Origin: an uncultured Alistipes sp.
Lineage (GTDB): Bacteria; Bacteroidota; Bacteroidia; Bacteroidales; UBA932
Direction: 5' to 3'
NCBI GenBank assembly: GCA_900550465.1
Contig: URSC01000003.1
Location: 1 to 64,000 of the forward strand
DNA: 64,000 bases
Shown here: piece after piece, positions 8,652 to 17,764 of the stretch
How positions within the stretch are numbered: position 1 is the stretch's first letter
Layout: the number at the start of each line of letters is the position of its first letter
The notes under the pieces: generated by a model
What the model saw: the letters and a program-made list of their open reading frames with translations, nothing else
Told to the model about the DNA's origin: nothing
Database searches by the model: none
Translations under genes and position numbers: made by a program

Positions 8652-9320
8652 ATGGCAAAGAACGTAAACACCACCAACGAAACAGTCGGCGAGGCCGTCT
8701 CCAGGACTGAGGTATTCTTTAAGAAAAACGGCAAACTGATCGGCTACATCGGCGCCGGTCTGGTCGTTGTAGCTGCAATCATAGTCCTTATCATCCAGTT
8801 CTACTCCAAGCCCCTGAAAGACGAGGCCGTAGGACAGACATTCACCGCCGAGCAGTACTTCAGGGCGGAGGACTACGACAAGGCCCTCAATGGCGACGGC
8901 AACTCACTCGGTTTCATCCAGATCATTGACGAATACGGAGCCAAGGCAGGAAAGGCTGTCTATCTCTATGCGGGCATCTGCGAGCTCCAGCTCGGCAACG
9001 CTCCCGAGGCCATCAGCTATCTGACCAAGTACAATGGTAAGGATCCTGTCCTCAAGGGCCGCGCCCTGGCTGGCATCGGTGACGCATACTCCATCGCAGG
9101 AGAGTACGAGAACGCCCTCAAGTACTATCTCCAGGCCTCTCAGGTGGAGGACAATATCTTCGCCGCCACATACCTCCTCAAGGCCGGCATCATCTGCGAG
9201 GAACTCGGCCGCAACGACGAGGCACTGGCCCACTACCGCGTCATCAAGGACAAATATCCCCAGACCTTCGAGGGATACGAGATCGACAAATACATCACAC
9301 GCATAGAAGTTAAGAAGTAG
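8652..9320 (+). CDS. Membrane-anchored tetratricopeptide-repeat protein
   Basis: A 222-residue protein with a short cytosolic N-terminus, one transmembrane helix at about residues 29-50 and a C-terminal region of TPR-like helix pairs. The architecture resembles YfgM/TPR_21-type proteins, which sit at the inner membrane and interact with secretion or envelope-assembly machinery. That similarity is structural only; the specific partner is unknown. It begins an operon with yebC, whose ATG follows 5 nt after this stop. Confidence 0.8.
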   Translation: MAKNVNTTNETVGEAVSRTEVFFKKNGKLIGYIGAGLVVVAAIIVLIIQFYSKPLKDEAVGQTFTAEQYFRAEDYDKALNGDGNSLGFIQIIDEYGAKAGKAVYLYAGICELQLGNAPEAISYLTKYNGKDPVLKGRALAGIGDAYSIAGEYENALKYYLQASQVEDNIFAATYLLKAGIICEELGRNDEALAHYRVIKDKYPQTFEGYEIDKYITRIEVKK

Positions 9321-9325
9321 ACAGT

Positions 9326-10060
9326 ATGGGAAGAGCATTTGAATTCAGAAAGGAACGCAAGTTCAAGCGCTGGGGCAACATGGCCCGCGTCTTCACCCGT
9401 ATCGGAAAGGAAATCACCATAGCCGCCAAGGCCGGCGGCCCCGACCCCGACAACAACCCCCGTCTGAGGACCCTGATCCAGACCGCCCGCAGCGAGAACA
9501 TGCCCAAGGAGAACATCGAGAGGGCCATCAAGAGAGCTGTAGAGCACGATGCAGGAGACTACGAGGAGATCGTATACGAAGGCTTCGGCCCCCACGGTAT
9601 CGCATTCCTGATCGAGACCGCTACCGACAACAACATGAGGACTGTGGCCAACATCCGCAGCTACTTCACCAAGGTGGGCGGTGCGCTGGGAACCCAGGGC
9701 TGCGTAAGTTTCATGTTCGACCACAAGTGCGTCTTCAAGGTCAAGAAAGACGGTCCCGTGGACATGGACGAACTCGAGCTCGAGCTCATCGACTACGGCG
9801 TGGACGATGTCTACAAGGATGACGAGGACGGCCTTATCTATATATATGGTGAGTTCGAGTCATTCGGAGCCATACAGAAATATCTCGAGGACAACGGCTT
9901 CACCATCGTATCCGGAGGTTTCGAAAGGATACCCAACGTACCTCTCAAGAAACTCACCGCAGAGGAGAAGGAAGGCATCCTCAAGCTCATCGACAAGCTC
10001 GAGAACGACGACGACGTACAGAACGTCTACCATACCATGGAAATGGCTGATGAGGAATAA
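9326..10060 (+). CDS. YebC/PmpR-family regulator or translation factor
   Basis: A 244-residue cytosolic protein with the YebC signature at its N-terminus (GRAFEFRKERKFKRWGNMAR) and the three-domain length of the family. YebC-type proteins were described as transcription regulators, and some act on ribosomes stalled at proline-rich stretches; which applies here cannot be told from sequence. The C-terminus (about 20 residues) is acidic. It is coexpressed with the TPR gene 5 nt upstream and lies about 25 nt ahead of the methylmalonyl-CoA operon. Confidence 0.93.
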   Translation: MGRAFEFRKERKFKRWGNMARVFTRIGKEITIAAKAGGPDPDNNPRLRTLIQTARSENMPKENIERAIKRAVEHDAGDYEEIVYEGFGPHGIAFLIETATDNNMRTVANIRSYFTKVGGALGTQGCVSFMFDHKCVFKVKKDGPVDMDELELELIDYGVDDVYKDDEDGLIYIYGEFESFGAIQKYLEDNGFTIVSGGFERIPNVPLKKLTAEEKEGILKLIDKLENDDDVQNVYHTMEMADEE

Positions 10061-10084
10061 TACAACTCTAAAATAAATCTTATT

Positions 10085-10501
10085 ATGGAACTGTCACATA
10101 TTGAACATCTCGGAATCGCCGTGAAGTCACTGGACGAGGCTATTCCTTACTATGAGAACATGTTGGGCCTCAAATGCTACTCTATCGAAGAGGTTCCCGA
10201 CCAGAAAGTCAGGACCGCATTCTTCAAAATCGGACAGACCAAGCTCGAACTGCTGGAAAGCACTTCTCCTGACGGAACCATCGCAAGCTTCATCGAGAAG
10301 AGAGGCGAAGGCATCCATCATCTCGCTTTCGCAGTGAAGGACGGCGTGCAGAATGCACTGACCGAGATGGAAGCCAAAGGCGTAAGACTCATCGACAAGG
10401 CTCCCCGCAAAGGCGCTGAGGGCCTGAACATCGCATTCCTCCATCCCAAATCCACACACGGTGTGCTCACCGAGCTTTGCGAGGATCCCAAGAACAAATA
10501 A
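10085..10501 (+). CDS. mce: Methylmalonyl-CoA epimerase
   Basis: A 138-residue enzyme of the vicinal-oxygen-chelate fold interconverting (R)- and (S)-methylmalonyl-CoA. The metal-binding His of the first module (IEHLGIAV) and the HHLAFAV motif of the second module are visible, along with a Glu near the C-terminus (LTELCED). It is the first gene of the methylmalonyl-CoA decarboxylase operon and supplies that enzyme with the right epimer after the mutase step (mutase not in the window). Length and order match Bacteroidota propionate producers. Confidence 0.95.
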   Translation: MELSHIEHLGIAVKSLDEAIPYYENMLGLKCYSIEEVPDQKVRTAFFKIGQTKLELLESTSPDGTIASFIEKRGEGIHHLAFAVKDGVQNALTEMEAKGVRLIDKAPRKGAEGLNIAFLHPKSTHGVLTELCEDPKNK

Positions 10502-10535
10502 CCCAAAACACTAATTAATACAGAAAGATTAAGTT

Positions 10536-12098
10536 ATGAGCCAACAGCTTGAACAAGTAAAAGCGCTGATAGAGCTTCGTGAGAAGGCCCGCCTCGGCGG
10601 TGGCCAGAAGAGAATCGACTCTCAGCACCAGAAGGGCAAATACACTGCCCGCGAAAGGATCGCCATGCTCCTCGACGAAGGCAGTTTCGAGGAATTCGAC
10701 ATGTTCGTGACACACCGCTGCACGAACTTCGGCATGGACAAGACTACATTCCTCGGCGACGGTGTCGTTACAGGTTACGGTACTATCGAAGGCCGTCTGG
10801 TCTATGTATTCGCCCAGGACTTCACTGTATTCGGCGGATCTCTTTCTGAGACTCTGGCCCTGAAGATCTGCAAGATCATGGACCAGGCCATGAAGATGGG
10901 CGCTCCCGTCATCGGTCTGAACGACTCCGGCGGAGCACGTATCCAGGAGGGTGTGAACGCTCTCGCAGGATACGCCGAGATCTTCCAGAGGAACATCCTC
11001 GCATCGGGTGTTATCCCTCAGATCTCCGCCATCCTCGGTCCCTGCGCCGGCGGTGCGGTTTACTCCCCCGCCCTCACCGACTTCAACATCATGGCAAAGG
11101 GTACCAGCTACATGTTCCTGACAGGCCCCGCAGTGGTTAAGTCAGTAACAGGCGAGGTCGTAACACAGGAGCAGCTCGGCGGTGCTTCCGTACACGCTTC
11201 CAAGAGCGGTGTCGCACACTTCGCCGCAGACTCAGAGGAGGACGCTATCGCCATCATCCGCAAGCTTCTCTCCTTCATTCCTCAGAACAACCTCGAGGAA
11301 CCCCCTTACAAACCCACCGCAGACCCCATCGAGAGACTCGAGGACTCCCTCAACTCCATCATCCCCGACAGCCCCAACGAGGCTTACGACATGTATCAGG
11401 TCATCGGCGGTATCGTTGACGACGGAGAGTTCTTCGAAGTACACAAGGACTACGCCAAGAACATCATCGTCGGCTTCGCTCACATGGGCGGCACATCAGT
11501 GGGTATCGTGGCCAACCAGCCCAAGTACCTGGCCGGCGTTCTGGACATCAACTCCTCCAGAAAGGCTGCCCGCTTCGTACGTTTCTGCGACGCCTTCAAC
11601 ATCCCTCTCGTAACCCTCGTGGACGTTCCCGGCTTCCTGCCCGGAACCCAGCAGGAGTACGGCGGAATCATTGTTCACGGAGCCAAGCTGCTCTACGCAT
11701 ACGGCGAGGCTACAGTGCCCAAAGTCACAGTTACCCTCCGCAAGTCCTATGGCGGATCGCATATCGTGATGAGCTGCAAGCAGCTCCGCGGCGACATCAA
11801 CTACGCATGGCCTACAGCCAACATCGCCGTGATGGGTGCCGACGGTGCCGTAGAGGTGCTCTACTCCAAGGAGATCAAGGAGATCGAGGATCCCGACAAG
11901 CGCGCAGAGGTAACAGCTGCCAAGAAGAAAGAGTACAACGACCTCTTCTGCAACCCCTACAAGGCAGCCAGCTACGGTTACATCGACGATGTCATCGAGC
12001 CCAGGAATACCCGCTTCCGCGTAATCCGCGCCCTTGAGCAGCTCTCGACCAAGAAGCTGAGCAACCCTGCCAAGAAGCATGACAATCTTCCTTTGTAA
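10536..12098 (+). CDS. mmdA: Methylmalonyl-CoA decarboxylase, carboxyltransferase (alpha) subunit
   Basis: A 520-residue member of the acyl-CoA carboxyltransferase family with two crotonase-like halves. It moves the carboxyl group of methylmalonyl-CoA to biotin on the small carrier protein encoded at 13058. Oxyanion-hole glycine blocks are visible in both halves (NDSGGARIQEG and the CAGGAVYSPALTDF block; later VDVPGFLPGTQQE and RKSYGGSHIVMS). Family members also act as propionyl-CoA carboxylase beta subunits. The neighbouring membrane beta subunit and OadG-like protein make the decarboxylase assignment much more likely. Confidence 0.93.
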   Translation: MSQQLEQVKALIELREKARLGGGQKRIDSQHQKGKYTARERIAMLLDEGSFEEFDMFVTHRCTNFGMDKTTFLGDGVVTGYGTIEGRLVYVFAQDFTVFGGSLSETLALKICKIMDQAMKMGAPVIGLNDSGGARIQEGVNALAGYAEIFQRNILASGVIPQISAILGPCAGGAVYSPALTDFNIMAKGTSYMFLTGPAVVKSVTGEVVTQEQLGGASVHASKSGVAHFAADSEEDAIAIIRKLLSFIPQNNLEEPPYKPTADPIERLEDSLNSIIPDSPNEAYDMYQVIGGIVDDGEFFEVHKDYAKNIIVGFAHMGGTSVGIVANQPKYLAGVLDINSSRKAARFVRFCDAFNIPLVTLVDVPGFLPGTQQEYGGIIVHGAKLLYAYGEATVPKVTVTLRKSYGGSHIVMSCKQLRGDINYAWPTANIAVMGADGAVEVLYSKEIKEIEDPDKRAEVTAAKKKEYNDLFCNPYKAASYGYIDDVIEPRNTRFRVIRALEQLSTKKLSNPAKKHDNLPL

Positions 12099-12116
12099 CA
12101 CATCAAACCGACTGAA

Positions 12117-13046
12117 ATGAACAAACTTAGATTCATATTGGTGTCGGGTCTCGCAGTTACTCTGTCCGTGTTCACCCTGAGTGCCCAGAGCCAGAGCGAT
12201 ATGCGTCTGAACGAGCTGCTCATCCACAATGAGACCAACTTCGAGGACGATTTCGGCTTCCACAACGGCTGGTTCGAGCTCTTCAATACCTCCTACGGTA
12301 CGGTGAACATCGGCGGATGCTTCCTGACAAACGATCCGAACAACCTCAGGAAATACATCATCCCCAAGGGAGACGTGCTGACCCAGATACCTCCCCGTCA
12401 GCACATCCTCTTCTGGGCGGACAACAACCCCTATCACGGAACCTTCCACATCAACTTCACCCTGGAAGAGTCTGATACTATCTACTTCGTGGCCAGCGAC
12501 GGACGTACTGTCATCGACAAGATAGCAGTGCCCAAGAACCTCGGTGTGGACCAGTCCTACGGACGCATCGAGGACGGCATCGGCTCCATCGACGGCAGCG
12601 GCGAGGGCTGGGGAATCATGCCCTGGACCTCACCCAGTACCAACAACGCCGGCGTGGACGAGAAGACCAAGAGCCAGATAATGGCCGAGGAAGATCCCGG
12701 TGGATGGATTCTCACCATGACCGCAATGCTCGTAGTGTTCTGCGCCCTCATCATCCTCTGCTTCATCTTCAAGTTCACCGGACACATCGCTGTCAACAAA
12801 CTGAACAAGAAGTCGACAGCGGCTACAGCCGACACCGGTGAGGCAGCAGTCAACGTGAAGGAGACCTCCGGCGAGACCTACGCCGCCATCGCAGTGGCCC
12901 TCCACCTCTTCCACGAGGAGAACGAGGCCCACGACAACGAGAGCCTGACCATCACCATGAGCCACACCGACAGGAGCTACTCGCCCTGGAGCTCTAAGAT
13001 CTACTCTCTCCGTCAGGTACCCACACTTAAAAAGAACCAAAGATAA
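12117..13046 (+). CDS. OadG-like subunit fused to a lamin-tail-like domain
   Basis: A 309-residue protein in the position of the delta/gamma subunit of Na+-pumping decarboxylases. It starts with a signal sequence (about residues 1-23). Next comes a beta-rich domain (about 28-165) with the LNELLIHNET and GWFELFN blocks typical of lamin-tail (LTD) folds. A single transmembrane helix follows at about 198-220, then a cytosolic tail. The helix and tail resemble OadG, which anchors the soluble carboxyltransferase to the membrane subunit. The lamin-tail-like portion would face the periplasm. Classical OadG proteins are under 120 residues and lack this domain, so this is an extended form. Confidence 0.8.
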   Translation: MNKLRFILVSGLAVTLSVFTLSAQSQSDMRLNELLIHNETNFEDDFGFHNGWFELFNTSYGTVNIGGCFLTNDPNNLRKYIIPKGDVLTQIPPRQHILFWADNNPYHGTFHINFTLEESDTIYFVASDGRTVIDKIAVPKNLGVDQSYGRIEDGIGSIDGSGEGWGIMPWTSPSTNNAGVDEKTKSQIMAEEDPGGWILTMTAMLVVFCALIILCFIFKFTGHIAVNKLNKKSTAATADTGEAAVNVKETSGETYAAIAVALHLFHEENEAHDNESLTITMSHTDRSYSPWSSKIYSLRQVPTLKKNQR

Positions 13047-13057
13047 TAATACAGACC

Positions 13058-13498
13058 ATGAAAGAATATAAACTCAAAATCAACGGCAATGACTACAATG
13101 TGGTCATCAACGATGTACAGGAGTCAGTGGCTTCCATCGAGGTGAACGGCTCCAACTACAAGGTGGAGTTTGAGAAACCCATCGTCAAACCCACCGCCAT
13201 CAAAGTAGTGAAAACCGCAACCGCCGCTCCCGCTGTATCGGCTGCCGCACCCAAACCCGCAGCAGCTCCCGCTCCCACAGCCGGCGGTACAACCGTATCC
13301 TCTCCCCTTCCCGGCGTTATCCTGGAAGTGTGCGTAAAGGAAGGCGAAACAGTAAAGACCGGCCAGAAGATTATGGTTCTCGAGGCCATGAAGATGGAGA
13401 ACGTAGTGGAGGCCACCGCAGACGGTGTTATCAAGAGTATTAAAGTCAACAAAGGCGACTCTGTAATGGAAGGAACGCCCTTAGCTATTATAGGATAG
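13058..13498 (+). CDS. mmdC: Biotin carboxyl carrier subunit of the decarboxylase
   Basis: A 146-residue protein with a short N-terminal beta domain, an Ala/Pro-rich flexible linker (about residues 52-77) and a C-terminal biotinyl domain. The biotin-accepting Lys is K112 in EAMKMEN. It shuttles the carboxyl group from MmdA to the membrane-bound MmdB. The stop codon is followed after a single base by the mmdB start codon, indicating tight coupling. Confidence 0.95.
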   Translation: MKEYKLKINGNDYNVVINDVQESVASIEVNGSNYKVEFEKPIVKPTAIKVVKTATAAPAVSAAAPKPAAAPAPTAGGTTVSSPLPGVILEVCVKEGETVKTGQKIMVLEAMKMENVVEATADGVIKSIKVNKGDSVMEGTPLAIIG

Positions 13499-13499
13499 T

Positions 13500-14636
13500 A
13501 TGATTGGTGAAAATTTAAGACAATTCTGGCAGTATACCGGATTTGCGAATTTCGAGTGGACATACCTGCTGATGATCTGCATCGGCCTGGTGTTCATCTA
13601 CCTCGCAATCAAGAAGGAGTGGGAGCCCATGCTGCTCGTTCCTATCGGATTCGGTATCATCATCGGCAACATCCCCCTCTTCCCCGGCCTCTCGGTCGGC
13701 ATCTATGAGGAAGGCTCTGTGCTGAACATACTCTACTATGGTGTGATCAAGGGCTTCTACCCGCCTCTGATCTTCCTCGGAATCGGTGCGATGACCGACT
13801 TCTCCGCCCTGATTTCCAACCCTAAGCTGCTGCTCATCGGAGCCGCTGCCCAGTTGGGTATCTTCGGAGCCTACACCGTGGCCCTCGCCTTAGGATTCTC
13901 CCCTGCAGAGGCCGGTGCGATCGGTATCATCGGAGGTGCTGACGGTCCTACCGCCATCTTCCTCTCCTCGAGACTTGCTCCCGACCTTATGGGCGCCATC
14001 GCCGTGTCGGCATATTCCTACATGGCTCTGGTACCTGTGATCCAGCCTCCTATCATGAAGCTGCTGACCACCAAGAAAGAGAGACTCATCAGGATGAAGC
14101 CGCCCCGTCCGGTATCCCCTACAGAGAAGAAGCTCTTCCCTATCATCGGCTTCCTCGTAACTGCATTCATCGTGCCCTCGGGTATCCCTCTGCTGGGTAT
14201 GCTCTTCTTCGGTAACCTCCTCAAGGAGAGCGGTGTTACCCGCCGTCTGGCCGAGACCGCACGCGGACCGCTGATCGACATCGTGACCATCCTCATCGGT
14301 CTGACCGTAGGATGCTCCACCCAGGCCGACAAGTTCCTGCAGCTGAAGTCAGTGTACATCTTCATCCTCGGAGCGTTCTCCTTCATGGTAGCTACCTTCG
14401 GCGGTGTGATGTTCGTGAAGATCTTCAACATCTTCCTCAAGCCCGGCAACAAGATCAACCCTCTCATCGGAAACGCCGGAGTATCCGCAGTACCGGACTC
14501 CGCCCGTGTATCCCAGCTGGTAGGTCTGCAGTACGACAAGACCAACCACCTGCTGATGCACGCCATGGGTCCGAACGTAGCCGGAGTGATCGGTTCTGCC
14601 GTAGCCGCCGGTATCCTGCTCGGATTCCTCGGTTAG
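13500..14636 (+). CDS. mmdB: Sodium-translocating decarboxylase beta subunit
   Basis: A 378-residue integral membrane protein of the OadB/MmdB/GcdB family with about nine or more hydrophobic segments. It decarboxylates carboxybiotin and exports Na+. The conserved blocks GGADGPTAIFLSS and NAGVSAVPDSARVSQ, which carry the Asp and Asn/Ser ligands of the sodium path in characterised homologues, are both present. A strong intrinsic terminator follows at 14663. Confidence 0.95.
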   Translation: MIGENLRQFWQYTGFANFEWTYLLMICIGLVFIYLAIKKEWEPMLLVPIGFGIIIGNIPLFPGLSVGIYEEGSVLNILYYGVIKGFYPPLIFLGIGAMTDFSALISNPKLLLIGAAAQLGIFGAYTVALALGFSPAEAGAIGIIGGADGPTAIFLSSRLAPDLMGAIAVSAYSYMALVPVIQPPIMKLLTTKKERLIRMKPPRPVSPTEKKLFPIIGFLVTAFIVPSGIPLLGMLFFGNLLKESGVTRRLAETARGPLIDIVTILIGLTVGCSTQADKFLQLKSVYIFILGAFSFMVATFGGVMFVKIFNIFLKPGNKINPLIGNAGVSAVPDSARVSQLVGLQYDKTNHLLMHAMGPNVAGVIGSAVAAGILLGFLG

Positions 14637-14662
14637 GGACAGACAGGATTAATCGACTTATT

Positions 14663-14693
14663 AAAGTGCCACTCAAAAGGTGGCACTTTTTTT
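14663..14693 (+). terminator. Intrinsic terminator of the mmd operon
   Basis: A 10-bp perfect stem (14663-14672 with 14680-14689, AAAGTGCCAC/GTGGCACTTT) around a 7-nt loop, followed by a T run to 14693. It separates the decarboxylase operon from the V-ATPase operon. Confidence 0.92.
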
Positions 14694-14705
14694 GTTTCCG
14701 CTATG

Positions 14706-14740
14706 AATTGTCAGAAAGATTTTTTAACTTTCGGACAATT
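14706..14740 (+). promoter_or_regulatory. Inverted repeat in the V-ATPase leader
   Basis: Thirteen-base arms (14706-14718 and 14728-14740) pair at 12 of 13 positions around a 9-nt loop and end 14 nt before the first V-ATPase start codon. The left arm contains TTGTCAGA, also present in the inverted repeat before ftsH. It could be an operator or a leader hairpin. Confidence 0.5.
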
Positions 14741-14754
14741 TTAAATCATACGGT

Positions 14755-15366
14755 ATGGAAAACAAGCTCCAGGAACTCACCGACAAACTCTACAATGAGG
14801 GGCTTTCTAAAGGCAGACAGGAGGCCGAAGCTCTCAAGGCCGCCGCAGCCAAGGAATCAGAACAGATTATCTCGGACGCCCGCAAGGATGCGGAGCGTAT
14901 ACTGGAAACCGCCCGCAAGGATGCGGAAGAACTGCGTACAAGGGTCGAGGGCGACATCCGCATGGCCTCGTCGCAGACCATCTCAGCCCTCCGCCAGCAG
15001 ATAGAGAACATCATCATCACCAAGGCCGTGTCCCCGGACGTCAAGGCGACCCTCGCGGACGCAGAGCTGATCAAGAGCCTGGTCACCACCGTGGCCAAGG
15101 CCTTCAACGCAGCCGACCCCTCCCCCGCCGGCCTGGAAGTCATCCTGCCCGCCTCCATGCAGAAAGAGCTGGGCGCATGGTTTGAGAAAAAGGCCGCAGC
15201 CGTCATGGGCGAGGGCGTGACAGTGACGTTCTCCCGTCAGATAGCCGGAGGCTTCAAGATAGGCCCCGCCGGCGGAAGTTACAAGATAAGTTTCGCTGAC
15301 GGTGACTTCGAGAACATTCTCACCCAGTATCTCCGCCCCGCCACCCGCAAGCTTCTTTTCGGATAA
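14755..15366 (+). CDS. V-type ATPase subunit E
   Basis: A 203-residue protein with a long N-terminal coiled coil (about residues 1-90, rich in Lys, Glu and Ala) and a globular C-terminal domain. It forms the peripheral stalk linking the A/B catalytic head to subunit I. First gene of a seven-gene operon E, DUF2764, A, B, D, I, K. A DARKDAE repeat occurs twice in the coiled coil (about residues 42-62). Confidence 0.88.
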   Translation: MENKLQELTDKLYNEGLSKGRQEAEALKAAAAKESEQIISDARKDAERILETARKDAEELRTRVEGDIRMASSQTISALRQQIENIIITKAVSPDVKATLADAELIKSLVTTVAKAFNAADPSPAGLEVILPASMQKELGAWFEKKAAAVMGEGVTVTFSRQIAGGFKIGPAGGSYKISFADGDFENILTQYLRPATRKLLFG

Positions 15367-15384
15367 CCAGCAGACGGTAGAGCG

Positions 15385-15981
15385 ATGAACAACTACCATT
15401 ATATTATTGCCGGCCTGCCCGACCTGTTGCCGGATTTTACCCAGAGCGGACATTTCTCCTACGGGGAGATATCCGCAGCCGTGCGGGAGCAGCTCTCCCC
15501 TACCGACCGCCGCGCCGTGGACTGGCTCGAGGCCGGAGCGGACTCCTCCGTACTCTGCGGACATTTCTACAGGGCAGCCGCCCGCCAGCGCAGCCGTTTC
15601 ATCCGCTCCTGGTATGAGCTGGACCGGATGATCCGCAACTCCCAGGTTAAGTTCCTCGCCTCGAAGGAAGGCATTGACCCGGGAAAATACACCGTGGGAG
15701 AGACCGCGGACAGGGACAGTGAAGCCTGGCCCGTCCTGCAGCAGATATTCCGGACGGAGGACCTGCTGGAGCGGGAGCACGCCCTGGACCGCTACCGCTG
15801 GGACCGCATTACTGAGCTGACCACATTCCACTATTTCGACATGGACGTCATCCTGGGCTTTCTGGCCAAGGCGATGATAGTCGGGCGCTGGAGCTCGCTG
15901 GACCGGGAGAAAGGTGCGGAGCTCTTCCGCCGCTACGTGGACGAGGTCAGGGGCACATTCAAGGGAGTGGATTTCAACTAA
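15385..15981 (+). CDS. DUF2764 protein of the V-ATPase operon
   Basis: A 198-residue, mostly helical soluble protein of the DUF2764 family, which occurs in V-ATPase operons of Bacteroidota, spirochaetes and chlamydiae. No standard subunit C gene is present in this operon, and DUF2764 takes the position where C would be expected. A role as the functional replacement of subunit C (socket between rotor ring and central stalk) is an inference from position and helical content. It ends 19 nt before the subunit A start. Confidence 0.8.
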   Translation: MNNYHYIIAGLPDLLPDFTQSGHFSYGEISAAVREQLSPTDRRAVDWLEAGADSSVLCGHFYRAAARQRSRFIRSWYELDRMIRNSQVKFLASKEGIDPGKYTVGETADRDSEAWPVLQQIFRTEDLLEREHALDRYRWDRITELTTFHYFDMDVILGFLAKAMIVGRWSSLDREKGAELFRRYVDEVRGTFKGVDFN

Positions 15982-16000
15982 GACAATAAAATACCGATAT

Positions 16001-17764
16001 ATGGATAATCAGATACACACAACTGGCAAAGTTACAGGCATCATCTCCAACCTGGTCACCGTCCTGACCGACGGACCTGTCGCCCAGAACGAGATCTGCT
16101 ACATCTCGCTGGGAGACGCGAGACTCATGGCCGAGGTCATCAAGGTGACCGGCCGCAGGGCCTCGGTGCAGGTCTACGAGAGCACCCGCGGACTCAGATG
16201 CGGGGACAAGGTGGAGTTCCAGGGGCACATGCTGGAGGCCACCCTCGGCCCCGGCCTGCTCTCAGGCAACTTTGACGGCCTGCAGAATAACCTGGCCACC
16301 ATGCAGGGAGTCTTCCTCAAACGCGGAGAGTACACAGCCCCCATAGATACGGAGCGCGAGTGGGACTTCACCCCGCTGGCGGCACCCGGAGACGAGGTCC
16401 GCGCCGCCGACTGGCTCGGAGAGGTCAAGGAAGGCTGGCTGCCTCACAAGATCATGGTGCCGTTCGCATTCAAGGACACCTACAGGGTCAAGTCCGTAGT
16501 CCCCGCCGGGACCTACAGGGCATGTGATACTGTCGCGGTGCTCACTGACTCCGCGGGAGACGAACATCCCGTGAGCATGATCCAGAAATGGCCGGTCAAG
16601 GTAGCCGTAACAGCCTACAGGGAGAAACCCCGTCCCTGGCGCATCATGGAGACAGGAGTGAGGTGCATCGACACCTTCAACCCTATCGCGGAGGGCGGTA
16701 CCGGATTCATCCCCGGACCTTTCGGCTGCGGAAAGACAGTGCTCCAGCACGCCATAGCCAAGCAGGGCGAGGCCGACGTGATAGTCATGGCGGCCTGCGG
16801 AGAAAGGGCCAACGAGGTGGTGGAGATCTTCACCGAGTTCCCCGAGCTGGTCGACCCACGCACCGGACGCTCCCTGATGGAGAGGACCACCATCGTCTGC
16901 AACACCTCCAACATGCCCGTGGCCGCCCGTGAGGCCTCCGTCTATACCGCCATGACCATCTGCGAGTACTACAGGGCCATGGGCTTCAAGGTCCTCCTGC
17001 TGGCCGACTCCACCTCCCGCTGGGCACAGGCCCTCAGGGAGATGAGCAACAGGATGGAGGAGCTGCCCGGAGCAGATGCCTTCCCAGTGGACCTCTCGTC
17101 GATTATTTCCAACTTCTACGCCCGCGCCGGAGCCGTGGTGCTCAACAACGGCACGACCGGATCTGTGACGTTCATCGGCACCGTATCACCTGCCGGAGGT
17201 AATCTCAAGGAGCCAGTAACCGAATCCACCAAGAAGGCCGCCCGCTGCTTCTACGCCCTCTCGCAGAACCGCGCCGACAAGAAGCGCTATCCGGCCGTTG
17301 ACCCGATTGACTCCTATTCCAAATACCTGGAGTACCCGGAGATCATCGACTTCCTCCAGAAGAAGATATCCCCCAGATGGGTGGAAATGGTACTGGATGC
17401 CAAGAACCTAGTCCTCAGGGGCAAGGAAGCATTCGAGCAGATCAACATCCTCGGCGACGACGGAGTGCCGGTCAGCTACCACGAACGCTACTGGAAATCG
17501 GAACTGATAGACTACATCATCCTGCAGCAGGACGCATTTGACCGCATCGATGCCTCCACTCCTATTGAGAGACAGGAGTTCATGCTTGAGAAGGTCCTGG
17601 ACGTATGCCACGCAGAACATGACTTCGAGACATTCGAGGAATGCTCAGCATGGTACAAGGAGGTGATCAACCTCTTCCGCCAGATGAACTACTCGGAGTT
17701 CAAGAGCGCGGATTTCAACAGATACCTCGAACAGATCAACAAATACATGAGCCATGACAAATAA
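16001..17764 (+). CDS. V-type ATPase catalytic subunit A
   Basis: A 587-residue catalytic subunit. Start chosen at 16001 (MDNQIHTTGKVTG), because the longer frame upstream overlaps the DUF2764 gene and lacks family similarity. It has the beta-barrel N-terminus, the inserted non-homologous region typical of A subunits (about 110-200) and the P-loop GPFGCGKT at 239-246. It hydrolyses or makes ATP together with subunit B. Its last codons overlap the subunit B start by 11 nt, suggesting translational coupling. Confidence 0.97.
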   Translation: MDNQIHTTGKVTGIISNLVTVLTDGPVAQNEICYISLGDARLMAEVIKVTGRRASVQVYESTRGLRCGDKVEFQGHMLEATLGPGLLSGNFDGLQNNLATMQGVFLKRGEYTAPIDTEREWDFTPLAAPGDEVRAADWLGEVKEGWLPHKIMVPFAFKDTYRVKSVVPAGTYRACDTVAVLTDSAGDEHPVSMIQKWPVKVAVTAYREKPRPWRIMETGVRCIDTFNPIAEGGTGFIPGPFGCGKTVLQHAIAKQGEADVIVMAACGERANEVVEIFTEFPELVDPRTGRSLMERTTIVCNTSNMPVAAREASVYTAMTICEYYRAMGFKVLLLADSTSRWAQALREMSNRMEELPGADAFPVDLSSIISNFYARAGAVVLNNGTTGSVTFIGTVSPAGGNLKEPVTESTKKAARCFYALSQNRADKKRYPAVDPIDSYSKYLEYPEIIDFLQKKISPRWVEMVLDAKNLVLRGKEAFEQINILGDDGVPVSYHERYWKSELIDYIILQQDAFDRIDASTPIERQEFMLEKVLDVCHAEHDFETFEECSAWYKEVINLFRQMNYSEFKSADFNRYLEQINKYMSHDK

